From assembly GCF_000585355.1 (NCBI RefSeq), contig NZ_KK073873.1, positions 1,965,703 through 2,029,702 of the forward strand: a stretch of DNA of 64,000 nucleotides, read 5' to 3'. The translations under genes and the position numbers were made by a program. This stretch comes from Xylanibacter oryzae DSM 17970. Lineage in GTDB: Bacteria; Bacteroidota; Bacteroidia; Bacteroidales; Bacteroidaceae. Shown here in pieces: positions 17,988 to 25,696 of the stretch. Every line of letters begins with the position of its first letter. Within the stretch, counting starts at the first letter, position 1. The notes below the pieces were generated by a model that saw nothing but the letters and a program-made list of their open reading frames with translations, searched no databases and was not told the DNA's origin.

Positions 17988-19646
17988 ATGTTTAGGAAAT
18001 TTGAAAGGAATAAGTATATAGACTTATTATGCTCTTTGTATTTATTACTAGTAGTTGTTTTATGCATTTCTTCTTGCACAAGTGAATATAATATTTTTGA
18101 TAATAATAGTAAATTATTGAACTTTTCTGTTTCAGTACCTTCGTGGAAAAATAATGACAGCACTCCAAATAGTAGAACGAGGGCTACTCCTATCTCGGGA
18201 ACATCATTAGGAACGTCAAGTAGTTTTAATATTATTGCAGATGCTTATGATGGAACAAAGAACTACAGCACTATCATAAAAGACGAGGCTGTATCTTATA
18301 CTAATAATATGTGGCAAACGACTTCAACTCACTATTGGCCGGGAGCTGCTAATAAAACAGTTAGCTTCTATGCATACTACCCTACTAGCATTTATAGCAG
18401 TATTACTCATACTGCTGGATCTGCACCAACTTTATCATACACTGTTCCAAATGATGCTGCAAGCCAAATCGATATAATAACCGCTACAGGGAATAATGTT
18501 AGTGGAAATACTAATGCATCTACACCTTTAGCATTTAATCATATCTTTGCGGCTGTAAAGTTTGCAGTAGGAACCAATGGGCTACCTAGTGGAATTGTAA
18601 AATTAATAACGATAAGTGGAATAAACAATTCAGGCACATATACTTTTGGCAGTGGATGGACTCTAGGTTCAACAACATCTTCATTTACAGTCTCACCATC
18701 TACTGTAATAACAGGTTCGGCTGGAGCAAATATTACATCTGATGCTTTTACTATGATGATGATTCCTCAAACGTTCAGCAATGCAAGTGTTACATTGCTA
18801 TATAGTAATGGAACTACATTCTCTACTACAATATCAGGTACATGGAATGCTGGCAGTTTTTATACTTATCATCTGTCTAAAACTATAATTTATAATTATG
18901 ATTATACAGGTGCATCACAGACTTTTAAAGCACCTTATACAGGTACTTATAAACTTGAAGTATGGGGAGCGCAAGGTGGATGCGCAACGAATAGTCCTGT
19001 AAGTGACTCAGACATAGGCAAAGGAGGTTATTCTTATGGTACAATACATCTTTTAGAAAATGAAACTTTATATATTTGCGTAGGAGGAACCGGCAATTCT
19101 GCTACAGGCGGATATAATGGAGGATATCGAATTTTTGGATATGGAGGAGGTGGTGGAGGCGCTTCACATATTACAAAAACAAATAATAGAGGCACTCTAT
19201 CAAATTATGTGAATAATCAAGATGAAGTCCTCATAGTTGCAGGGGGAGCAGGTGGTGTCGACTTTTATGGATATAGCGGATACGGAGGAGGTATAACTGG
19301 AGGAAGTGGATATTATAATGGCATAACCACAACAGGAGGTTCACAGACAAGTACAGGTTCAGGAGCTTATGTTGGTTCATTTGGAACAGGTGGTTTTGGA
19401 TATACCAATAGCACACCAGAAACATCTAGTGACTGGGGCGCATGTGGTGGCGGTGGCTGGTATGGTGGGGCTGGAACTAACATCGTAAGTGGTGGTGGTG
19501 GCGGTGGTGGATCTGGTCATATAGGAACAGGAGTAACAGGAACGACTGTCGCAGGAAATCAGACTTTCATTTCTCCATTTGGTGGTACTGAAACAGGACA
19601 TTCAGGAAATGGCTATGCAAGAATAACATTTGTTTCTGCTAATTAG
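17988..19646 (+). CDS. Fimbrillin-like lipoprotein with glycine-rich domain (identical twin of the gene at 14488)
   Basis: 552 residues, identical in translation to the protein of 14488-16146, including all domain boundaries and the glycine-rich C-terminus. The flanking gaps on both sides are exactly 64 nt. Because the duplicate is not adjacent to its twin, simple slippage or one unequal crossover of adjacent units does not explain it directly. Insertion of a unit by recombination at leader elements, gene conversion over a full unit, or duplication of a two-gene block followed by divergence are the alternatives. An assembly artefact is unlikely because the neighbours differ, but cannot be excluded from sequence alone. 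Confidence 0.9.
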   Translation: MFRKFERNKYIDLLCSLYLLLVVVLCISSCTSEYNIFDNNSKLLNFSVSVPSWKNNDSTPNSRTRATPISGTSLGTSSSFNIIADAYDGTKNYSTIIKDEAVSYTNNMWQTTSTHYWPGAANKTVSFYAYYPTSIYSSITHTAGSAPTLSYTVPNDAASQIDIITATGNNVSGNTNASTPLAFNHIFAAVKFAVGTNGLPSGIVKLITISGINNSGTYTFGSGWTLGSTTSSFTVSPSTVITGSAGANITSDAFTMMMIPQTFSNASVTLLYSNGTTFSTTISGTWNAGSFYTYHLSKTIIYNYDYTGASQTFKAPYTGTYKLEVWGAQGGCATNSPVSDSDIGKGGYSYGTIHLLENETLYICVGGTGNSATGGYNGGYRIFGYGGGGGGASHITKTNNRGTLSNYVNNQDEVLIVAGGAGGVDFYGYSGYGGGITGGSGYYNGITTTGGSQTSTGSGAYVGSFGTGGFGYTNSTPETSSDWGACGGGGWYGGAGTNIVSGGGGGGGSGHIGTGVTGTTVAGNQTFISPFGGTETGHSGNGYARITFVSAN

Positions 19647-19665
19647 AAACTGATACCTTTACGTT

Positions 19666-19690
19666 TCTCTTCTCTCGCGGAGAGAAGAGA
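19666..19690 (+). repeat. Array leader hairpin, copy 11 (perfect)
   Basis: Perfect dyad within the 64-nt gap upstream of the ATG at 19711. The leader here reads CATGGG instead of CATAGG, marking the end of duplicated unit B. Confidence 0.95.
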
Positions 19691-19710
19691 CATGGGAAAA
19701 GGAATCGGAT

Positions 19711-21411
19711 ATGTTTAGAAAAGTTGATAATAATAAGTGTACAGACTCATTATGCTCTTTATATTTATTACTAATAGTTATTTTGTGCATATGCTCTTGT
19801 ACAAGTGAAAATAATATTTTTGATAATGACAATAGTAAATTATTGAATTTTTCAGTATCTGTGCCTGAATGGAAAAATAACAACAATACTTCTTATTTGA
19901 ATACTAGAGCTATGCCTATTTCAGACACATCATTAGGAACGTCAAGTAATTTTAACATCATTGCTGATGCTTACGATGGAAATAGTAGTTACAGCACTAT
20001 CATAAATAACGAGGCTGTGTCTTATACTAATAATATGTGGAAAACAACTGTGTCTCACTATTGGCCTGGAGTTGCAACTAAAACAGTTAGCTTCTATGCA
20101 TACTACCCTACCAGTATTTCCAGTAGTATTACTCATATTGCAGGATCTGCGCCTGCTTTATCATATACAGTTCCTAATGATGGTACCAACCAGATTGATA
20201 TAATTACGGCTACAGGAAACAAGATTAGTGGAAATACTAATGCATCTACACCTTTAGCATTTAATCATATCTTTGCAGCTGTAAAGTTTGCTGTAGGAAC
20301 TAATGGGCTGCCTAGTGGAACTGTAAAATCAATAACGATAAGTGGAATAAACAATTCAGGCACATATACTTTTGGCAGTGGATGGACTTTAGGTTCAACA
20401 ACATCATCATTTACAGTCTCACCATCTACTGTAATAACAGGTTCGGCTGGAGCAAATATTACATCTGATGCTTTTACTATGATGATGATCCCACAAACTT
20501 TCAGCAATGCAACCGTTACATTGGTCTATAGCAATGGAACTACATTTTCTACTACAATCTCCGGTACATGGAATGCTGGCAGTTTTTATACTTATAATCT
20601 GTCTAAAACAGTTGCTTTTAATTACAATTATACTGGCGCTGTACAGACATTCACAGCACCTTATGCGGGTACATATAAACTTGAAGTTTATGGAGCCCAA
20701 GGTGGAGATCAAACATATGGTCATGGAGGAAAAGGCGGTAAGTCTACTGGATATATACATTTATGTAGTAAAGATAATATATATATATGCATTGGTGGAC
20801 AAGGTATGCAAAATATATCTGATGTTGCAGTTGATCTGAATAGTGGAGGATACAATGGGGGTGGTGGACTAAATACTGCAAAATATGGTTCGACAGGAGG
20901 TGGAGCTACGCATATAGCAATTACAAATCGTGGTACTTTAACAAATTATCTGTCATATCAAAATGAGATTGTAATTGTTGCTGGAGGAGGTGGCGGTGCT
21001 AGTTATTGGCCTAATGCTTATAATACAATAGATGGTATTGCAATGCCTATTAATAGTTGTTACGATGGAGGATACGGCGGTGGAACAATTGGAGGAAGCT
21101 CAAATGGTACATCATCAAACCAAAATGGAATTTTATCTTATTCGGGAGGAACGCAGACAGAACCAGGTAATGGCTTTATACTTTCAAATAGTATTGGAGG
21201 ATTCGGATATGGTGGAAAAGCTCATGGAGGTGGATGCTGTGGAGGCGGAGGCGGAAGTGGCTGGTATGGTGGTATGGGAGGCTATGATAATAGTGCTGGA
21301 TCGGGAGGATCTGGATATATAAATACCAATTACATAACAAACGGGATAATGGAAAATAATATTTGTTCCGGTAATGGTTATGCAAGAATAACATTTGTTT
21401 CTGCAAATTAA
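19711..21411 (+). CDS. Fimbrillin-like lipoprotein with glycine-rich domain
   Basis: 566 residues. The signal peptide begins MFRKVDNNKCTDSLCSLY, shared in part with the gene at 23259, with lipobox ICSC and NTRAMPISD. The beta-domains are of the main plus-arm type (AVGTNGLPSG ... MMMIPQTF). The glycine-rich domain starts at about residue 310 (YNYTGAVQTFTAP, YKLEVYGAQGG, GGGATHIAIT, IVIVAGGGGGA, GGGGGSGWYGG). It has a Cys-Cys pair (HGGGCCGGG) not seen in the others and ends GNGYARITFVSAN. Predicted surface lipoprotein; the variable part is the region from about 330 to 550. Confidence 0.88.
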   Translation: MFRKVDNNKCTDSLCSLYLLLIVILCICSCTSENNIFDNDNSKLLNFSVSVPEWKNNNNTSYLNTRAMPISDTSLGTSSNFNIIADAYDGNSSYSTIINNEAVSYTNNMWKTTVSHYWPGVATKTVSFYAYYPTSISSSITHIAGSAPALSYTVPNDGTNQIDIITATGNKISGNTNASTPLAFNHIFAAVKFAVGTNGLPSGTVKSITISGINNSGTYTFGSGWTLGSTTSSFTVSPSTVITGSAGANITSDAFTMMMIPQTFSNATVTLVYSNGTTFSTTISGTWNAGSFYTYNLSKTVAFNYNYTGAVQTFTAPYAGTYKLEVYGAQGGDQTYGHGGKGGKSTGYIHLCSKDNIYICIGGQGMQNISDVAVDLNSGGYNGGGGLNTAKYGSTGGGATHIAITNRGTLTNYLSYQNEIVIVAGGGGGASYWPNAYNTIDGIAMPINSCYDGGYGGGTIGGSSNGTSSNQNGILSYSGGTQTEPGNGFILSNSIGGFGYGGKAHGGGCCGGGGGSGWYGGMGGYDNSAGSGGSGYINTNYITNGIMENNICSGNGYARITFVSAN

Positions 21412-21430
21412 TTACTGATTTCTTTACGTT

Positions 21431-21455
21431 TCTCTTCTCTCGCGGAGAGAAGAGA
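21431..21455 (+). repeat. Array leader hairpin, copy 12 (perfect)
   Basis: Perfect dyad within the 64-nt gap upstream of the ATG at 21476. Confidence 0.95.
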
Positions 21456-21475
21456 CATAGGAAAAGGAATCGGAT

Positions 21476-23194
21476 ATGTCTAGGAAATTTGAAAGGAATA
21501 AGTATATAGACTTATTATGCTCTTTATGTTTATTACTAATAATCAGTTTGTGCATCTGTTCTTGCACAAGTGAAAATAGTATTTTTGATAATGACAATAC
21601 TAAATTATTAAACTTCTCTGTATCGATACCTGAATGGAAAAATAATGACAGTACTTCAAATCTGAATACAAGGGCTACACCTATATCAGGTTCATCATTT
21701 GATAAAGCAAGTAGTTTTAATATTATTGCTGATGCTTATGACGGAACAAAGAGCTACAGCACTATCATAAATAATGAGGTTGTATCTTTCACTAATAACA
21801 TATGGCAGACAGCTACTCCTCATTATTGGCCTGGAACTGCAAATAAGACTCTTAACTTCTATGCTTACTACCCTAATAGTATTTCCAGCAGTATTACTCA
21901 TACTGCTGGATCTGCACCAACTTTATCATACACTGTCCCAAATGATGCAGTCAATCAGATTGATATAATGACTGCTAACGGTAATAATGTTAGTGGTAAT
22001 ATAAACTCTTCTACACCATTAAGTTTTAGTCATATTTTTGCTGCTGTCAAATTCTCGGTTGGAACGAGTGGACTACCTAGTGGAACGGTGAAATCAATAA
22101 CTATAAGTGGTATAAATAATTCGGGTAAATATACTTTTGGTAGTGGATGGACTTTAGGATCATCAACATCACCATTTACTGTTTCACCATCTACTGTTAT
22201 TACAGGAGCTGCGGGAGCAAATATTACATCTGATGCTTTTACTATGATGATGATTCCTCAAACTTTTAGTAATGCTACTGTTACATTGGTTTATAGCAAT
22301 GGAACAACATTCTCAACTACAATATCTGGTACATGGAATGCAGGTGGCTCTTATACTTATAATTTGTCTAAAACTATAATTTATAATTATGATTATACAG
22401 GTGCATCACAGACTTTTACAGCACCTTATACAGGTACATATAAATTTGAAGCTTGGGGAGCTGGTATTACAACATGTAATATTGGTAGCTATACTAGTGG
22501 ATTGATTTCATTAAATAAAAACCAAATAATATATGTTTACGTTGGACAGTCTGGTATTACTGGAATAATAACAGCAAATCCATCATGGAATGGTGGCGGA
22601 GCTGTAACATCTGGATGCAGTGATGGAAATAATTACTCAGGAGGTGGGGCTACAGATTTTAGACTAATTAGTGGAAATTGGGATGATTTTAATTCTTTAA
22701 AATCGCGTATAATGGTTGCTGGTGGAGGCGGAGGTGTTGTTAGTGCTTATGATAGGCTTGGTTTTGCTGGTGGATTAGAATCAATAGATTCTCGACATTT
22801 ATTTTATGATCAGGAATTTATCGCTTTAAAAGTGACTCAAACAAGTGGTTATCAATTCGGGATAGGTGCTGCTGGAGATAGAACAGGTGGTGGAGGTGGA
22901 TATTACGGAGGAAACACAACTAGCCAAATTTTAAACACAACAAGAACGGAACATTGTGCTTCGACAGGTGGATCCTCGTTTATATCAGGTTATTCTGGTT
23001 GTAATGCAATATCAGGATCATCAACATCTGATAATATTACACACACAGGATCACCTAATCATTATTCAGGATATGTTTTTACCAATTCACAAATGATTGC
23101 AGGTAACGCTTCAATGCCTTCACCTTCAGGTGGAACAGAAATAGGACATGCAGGCAATGGTTATGCAAGAATAACATTCGTTTCTGCTAATTAA
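21476..23194 (+). CDS. Fimbrillin-like lipoprotein with glycine-rich domain
   Basis: 572 residues. The N-terminal 120 residues match the chimeric gene at 12729 almost base for base. The two then diverge: this gene has 'SVGTSGLPSG' and later the 'YDYTGASQTFTAP' start of a glycine-rich domain at about residue 310. The glycine-rich part is less regular than in its relatives (GGGATDFRL, SRIMVAGGGGGV, a Gly-poor stretch, then GGGGGYYGGN). It ends with a tail very similar to that of the gene at 10835 (SSFISGYSGCNAI). It therefore combines an N-terminus of one member with a C-terminus of another. Predicted surface lipoprotein. Confidence 0.88.
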   Translation: MSRKFERNKYIDLLCSLCLLLIISLCICSCTSENSIFDNDNTKLLNFSVSIPEWKNNDSTSNLNTRATPISGSSFDKASSFNIIADAYDGTKSYSTIINNEVVSFTNNIWQTATPHYWPGTANKTLNFYAYYPNSISSSITHTAGSAPTLSYTVPNDAVNQIDIMTANGNNVSGNINSSTPLSFSHIFAAVKFSVGTSGLPSGTVKSITISGINNSGKYTFGSGWTLGSSTSPFTVSPSTVITGAAGANITSDAFTMMMIPQTFSNATVTLVYSNGTTFSTTISGTWNAGGSYTYNLSKTIIYNYDYTGASQTFTAPYTGTYKFEAWGAGITTCNIGSYTSGLISLNKNQIIYVYVGQSGITGIITANPSWNGGGAVTSGCSDGNNYSGGGATDFRLISGNWDDFNSLKSRIMVAGGGGGVVSAYDRLGFAGGLESIDSRHLFYDQEFIALKVTQTSGYQFGIGAAGDRTGGGGGYYGGNTTSQILNTTRTEHCASTGGSSFISGYSGCNAISGSSTSDNITHTGSPNHYSGYVFTNSQMIAGNASMPSPSGGTEIGHAGNGYARITFVSAN

Positions 23195-23213
23195 TTGCTG
23201 ATTCTTTTTTGTT

Positions 23214-23238
23214 TCTCTTCTCTCGCGGAGAGAAGAGA
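23214..23238 (+). repeat. Array leader hairpin, copy 13 (perfect)
   Basis: Perfect dyad within the 64-nt gap upstream of the ATG at 23259. It is the last copy; no hairpin follows the final gene. Confidence 0.95.
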
Positions 23239-23258
23239 CATAGGAAAAGGAATCGGAT

Positions 23259-24917
23259 ATGTCTAGGAAATTTGATAATAATAAGTGTACAGACTCATTA
23301 TACTCTTTATATTTATTACTAATAGTCTGTTTGTGCATCTGTTCTTGCACTAGTGAAAATAATATTTTTGATAATGATAATACTAAATTATTGAACTTCT
23401 CTGTATCTGTACCTGAATGGAAAAATAATGACAGTTCTTCTGATTTGAATACGAGAGCTATGCCTGTCTCTGGTTCATCATTAGATAAAGCAAGTAGTTT
23501 TAATTTGATTGCAGATGTTTATGATGGAACAAAAAACTACAGCACTATCATAAAAGACGAGACTGTATCTTATACTAATAATATGTGGAAGACAGTTGCT
23601 TCTCACTATTGGCCTGGAGTTGCAACTAAAACAGTTAGCTTCTATGCATACTATCCTACCAGTATTTCTAGTAGTATTACGCATACAGCAGGATCTGCTC
23701 CTAGTTTATCATATACAGTACAAAGTGATGCCGCAAACCAAATTGATATAATGACTGCTACAGGAAACAAGATTAGTGGAAATACTAATTCATCTACACC
23801 TTTAGCATTTAATCATATATTTGCAGCTGTAAAGTTTGCTGTAGGAACTAATGGGCTGCCTAGTGGAACTGTAAAATCAATAACGATAAGTGGAATAAAC
23901 AATTCAGGCACATATACTTTTAGCAGTGGATGGACTTTAGGTTCAACAACAACATCATTTACAGTCTCACCATCTACTGTAATTACAGGTTCGGCTGGAG
24001 CAAATATTACATCTGATGCTTTTACTATGATGATGATTCCTCAAACGTTCAGCAATGCAAGTGTTACATTGCTATATAATAATGGGACTACATTCTCTAC
24101 TACGATATCAGGTGCATGGAATGCTGGCAGTTCTTATACTTATAATCTGTCTAAAACGATTGTTTCCTCTTTTGGATATACAGGTAGTGCCCAAATCTTT
24201 ACTGCGCCTTATGCAGGTACATATAAACTTGAAGTATGGGGAGCTGCCGGTGGAGCTGGATGGGCTGATGGAATAAAAGCATATGGTGGATATAGTTATG
24301 GAAATATCAAATTAAATACAGGCCAACTTTTATACGTTTTTGTCGGACAATATCAAGATGGACCTGTATCACCATCACCATTTGGTTGTTATAACGGAGG
24401 AGGATTAGGTCAGGCTCCTGGTGGTGGAGCAACCCATATTGCGACTACGAGTAGAGGTGAATTAAAAAATTACGCTTCGTATCAAAATGAAGTTCTAATT
24501 GTTGCCGGAGGTGGTGGTGGAGTTGAATGGGGTGGCAACGGAGGAAGTGGAGGAGGTATTTCCGGCAGTTCTGGAAAATCAGAAGTAAGTGGTCAACCCG
24601 TATCTGCATCTGCCCCAGGTGGAAGCCAGACATCAGGAGGAACTTCTGTTGCACCTGATTTATCCGTATGGAATGGAACAAACACATTAATTAATGCCAG
24701 TTTTGGACAGGGTGGATGCGGTTATACAAGTACATCTGATTACGGTGCAGGTGGTGGAGGAGGATGGTATGGCGGAGGCGGTACCTCCTACTCTGGTGCT
24801 GCAGGCGGTGGTTCTGGACATTTGGGAGCTAGTTTAATTAGTGGTACGACTGGCATGACTAATGGAATATGCTCAGATGCTGGACATGCTACCATAACTT
24901 ATATTTCTGCTAATTAG
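23259..24917 (+). CDS. Fimbrillin-like lipoprotein with glycine-rich domain; last gene of the plus arm
   Basis: 552 residues. Signal peptide MSRKFDNNKCTDSLYSLY, lipobox ICSC and NTRAMPVSG. The beta-domains are of the main plus-arm type. The glycine-rich domain from about residue 310 (FGYTGSAQIFTAP, YKLEVWGAAGG, YVFVGQYQ, GGGATHIAT, VLIVAGGGGG, GGGGGWYGGGGT) ends AGHATITYISAN, a diverged version of the usual end. Its last part (GSGHLGASLISGTTGMTNGI) resembles the end of the minus-arm gene at 3388 (GSGHLSQSLISGTTGMQNGI), a link across the two arms. The 165 nt that follow contain no hairpin and no obvious terminator. Confidence 0.88.
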   Translation: MSRKFDNNKCTDSLYSLYLLLIVCLCICSCTSENNIFDNDNTKLLNFSVSVPEWKNNDSSSDLNTRAMPVSGSSLDKASSFNLIADVYDGTKNYSTIIKDETVSYTNNMWKTVASHYWPGVATKTVSFYAYYPTSISSSITHTAGSAPSLSYTVQSDAANQIDIMTATGNKISGNTNSSTPLAFNHIFAAVKFAVGTNGLPSGTVKSITISGINNSGTYTFSSGWTLGSTTTSFTVSPSTVITGSAGANITSDAFTMMMIPQTFSNASVTLLYNNGTTFSTTISGAWNAGSSYTYNLSKTIVSSFGYTGSAQIFTAPYAGTYKLEVWGAAGGAGWADGIKAYGGYSYGNIKLNTGQLLYVFVGQYQDGPVSPSPFGCYNGGGLGQAPGGGATHIATTSRGELKNYASYQNEVLIVAGGGGGVEWGGNGGSGGGISGSSGKSEVSGQPVSASAPGGSQTSGGTSVAPDLSVWNGTNTLINASFGQGGCGYTSTSDYGAGGGGGWYGGGGTSYSGAAGGGSGHLGASLISGTTGMTNGICSDAGHATITYISAN

Positions 24918-25048
24918 CATACCTTATTATATTAGTCATTGTGAGTAGCATATAAATCAAAGAATAAGACAACAGCCAATTTAAGTGTAATGAGGCATAG
25001 TAGAGTTAAATTTAATAAACATCTAATATTAATATTGGATAAAATAGT

Positions 25049-25056
25049 TATATTTG
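25049..25056 (+). promoter_or_regulatory. Promoter -7 box of the DUF4252 gene
   Basis: TATATTTG matches TAnnTTTG and lies 27 nt upstream of the ATG at 25083. No well-spaced TTTG is seen upstream, so only the -7 element is supported. Confidence 0.45.
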
Positions 25057-25082
25057 CAATCATAAATTTAAAATAGATATTA

Positions 25083-25595
25083 ATGAAAAAATTATTATTA
25101 TCCCTAATTTTGCTGTTAGCATGTCAAATTTCTTTTGGTAAAAGTCTTAATGACATTACAGACCAATACAAAACAGTAGAAAATGCCCAATTTATGATGG
25201 TACCACAAAGCATGGTAAAAATGTTGGTTGGACAAATGCTAAACCAAAAAGAAATAGCCGACAAAGTAAAAAACAATAATGCCAGTGCTGAGGATATTAA
25301 TAAGGTAGTAGAGAAAATAGACTCTGTACTATATCTTAGCCTTGACAACTGTACAGGAAGTGTAAAATCATCTTTTAATGAGAAAGTAAAAGATCTATCT
25401 GCTTATGGATATAAGAAGATGGAAGAGAAACCTGGACTGGGAGCTGTATACTGCAAAGAGCAAAATGGAATAGCAAAAGAAGTTGTTGTACTTATAACAA
25501 AAGGTGGTGACTGCGACTTTGTACAATTCTATGGAAAATTGAAACCTCAGGAGATAACAGAAATAATAAGTAGGATAAGCAATCTTAAAATATAA
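25083..25595 (+). CDS. DUF4252 domain protein, secreted
   Basis: 170 residues with an N-terminal signal peptide (MKKLLLSLILLLACQISFG) and a small alpha/beta body typical in length and layout of the Bacteroidota DUF4252 family (NAQFMMVPQSMVKMLVGQ, DSVLYLSLDNC, EVVVLITKGGDCDFVQFYGKL). The family is of unknown function and usually periplasmic or lipid-anchored. Here the Cys in LLACQIS could form a weak lipobox, so either signal peptidase is possible. It is a stand-alone gene: its own promoter box lies upstream, a strong terminator lies directly after the stop, and clpB follows as a separate unit. Confidence 0.75.
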   Translation: MKKLLLSLILLLACQISFGKSLNDITDQYKTVENAQFMMVPQSMVKMLVGQMLNQKEIADKVKNNNASAEDINKVVEKIDSVLYLSLDNCTGSVKSSFNEKVKDLSAYGYKKMEEKPGLGAVYCKEQNGIAKEVVVLITKGGDCDFVQFYGKLKPQEITEIISRISNLKI

Positions 25596-25598
25596 CAT

Positions 25599-25629
25599 AA
25601 AGGCTGTCAGTTTGACAGCCTTTCTTTTT
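25599..25629 (+). terminator. Intrinsic terminator after the DUF4252 gene
   Basis: Perfect 11-bp stem AAAGGCTGTCA / TGACAGCCTTT with a GTT loop, followed by a T-rich run (CTTTTT). It sits 3 nt after the stop codon. Confidence 0.9.
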
Positions 25630-25696
25630 GGGCATATGTTTTGACACTCCTTTATCGAATAACATATTATAAATGAATAAGAAAGGAGATTAATAT

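Larger units (their letters stand above)
17933..19693 (+). repeat. Duplicated array unit, copy B (about 1.76 kb)
   Basis: Second copy of 14433-16193, offset by exactly 3500 bp in the same orientation. It is separated from copy A by the gene at 16211. Confidence 0.92.

Noticed and set aside
583..23238. CRISPR array or tandem-repeat satellite
   Set aside because: The palindromes are 1.6-2.7 kb apart with full genes between them; no short spacers and no cas genes.
583..23238. Leader hairpins as intrinsic terminators
   Set aside because: No T-run follows in the transcribed direction, and a ribosome-binding site and start codon follow within about 20 nt in every copy.
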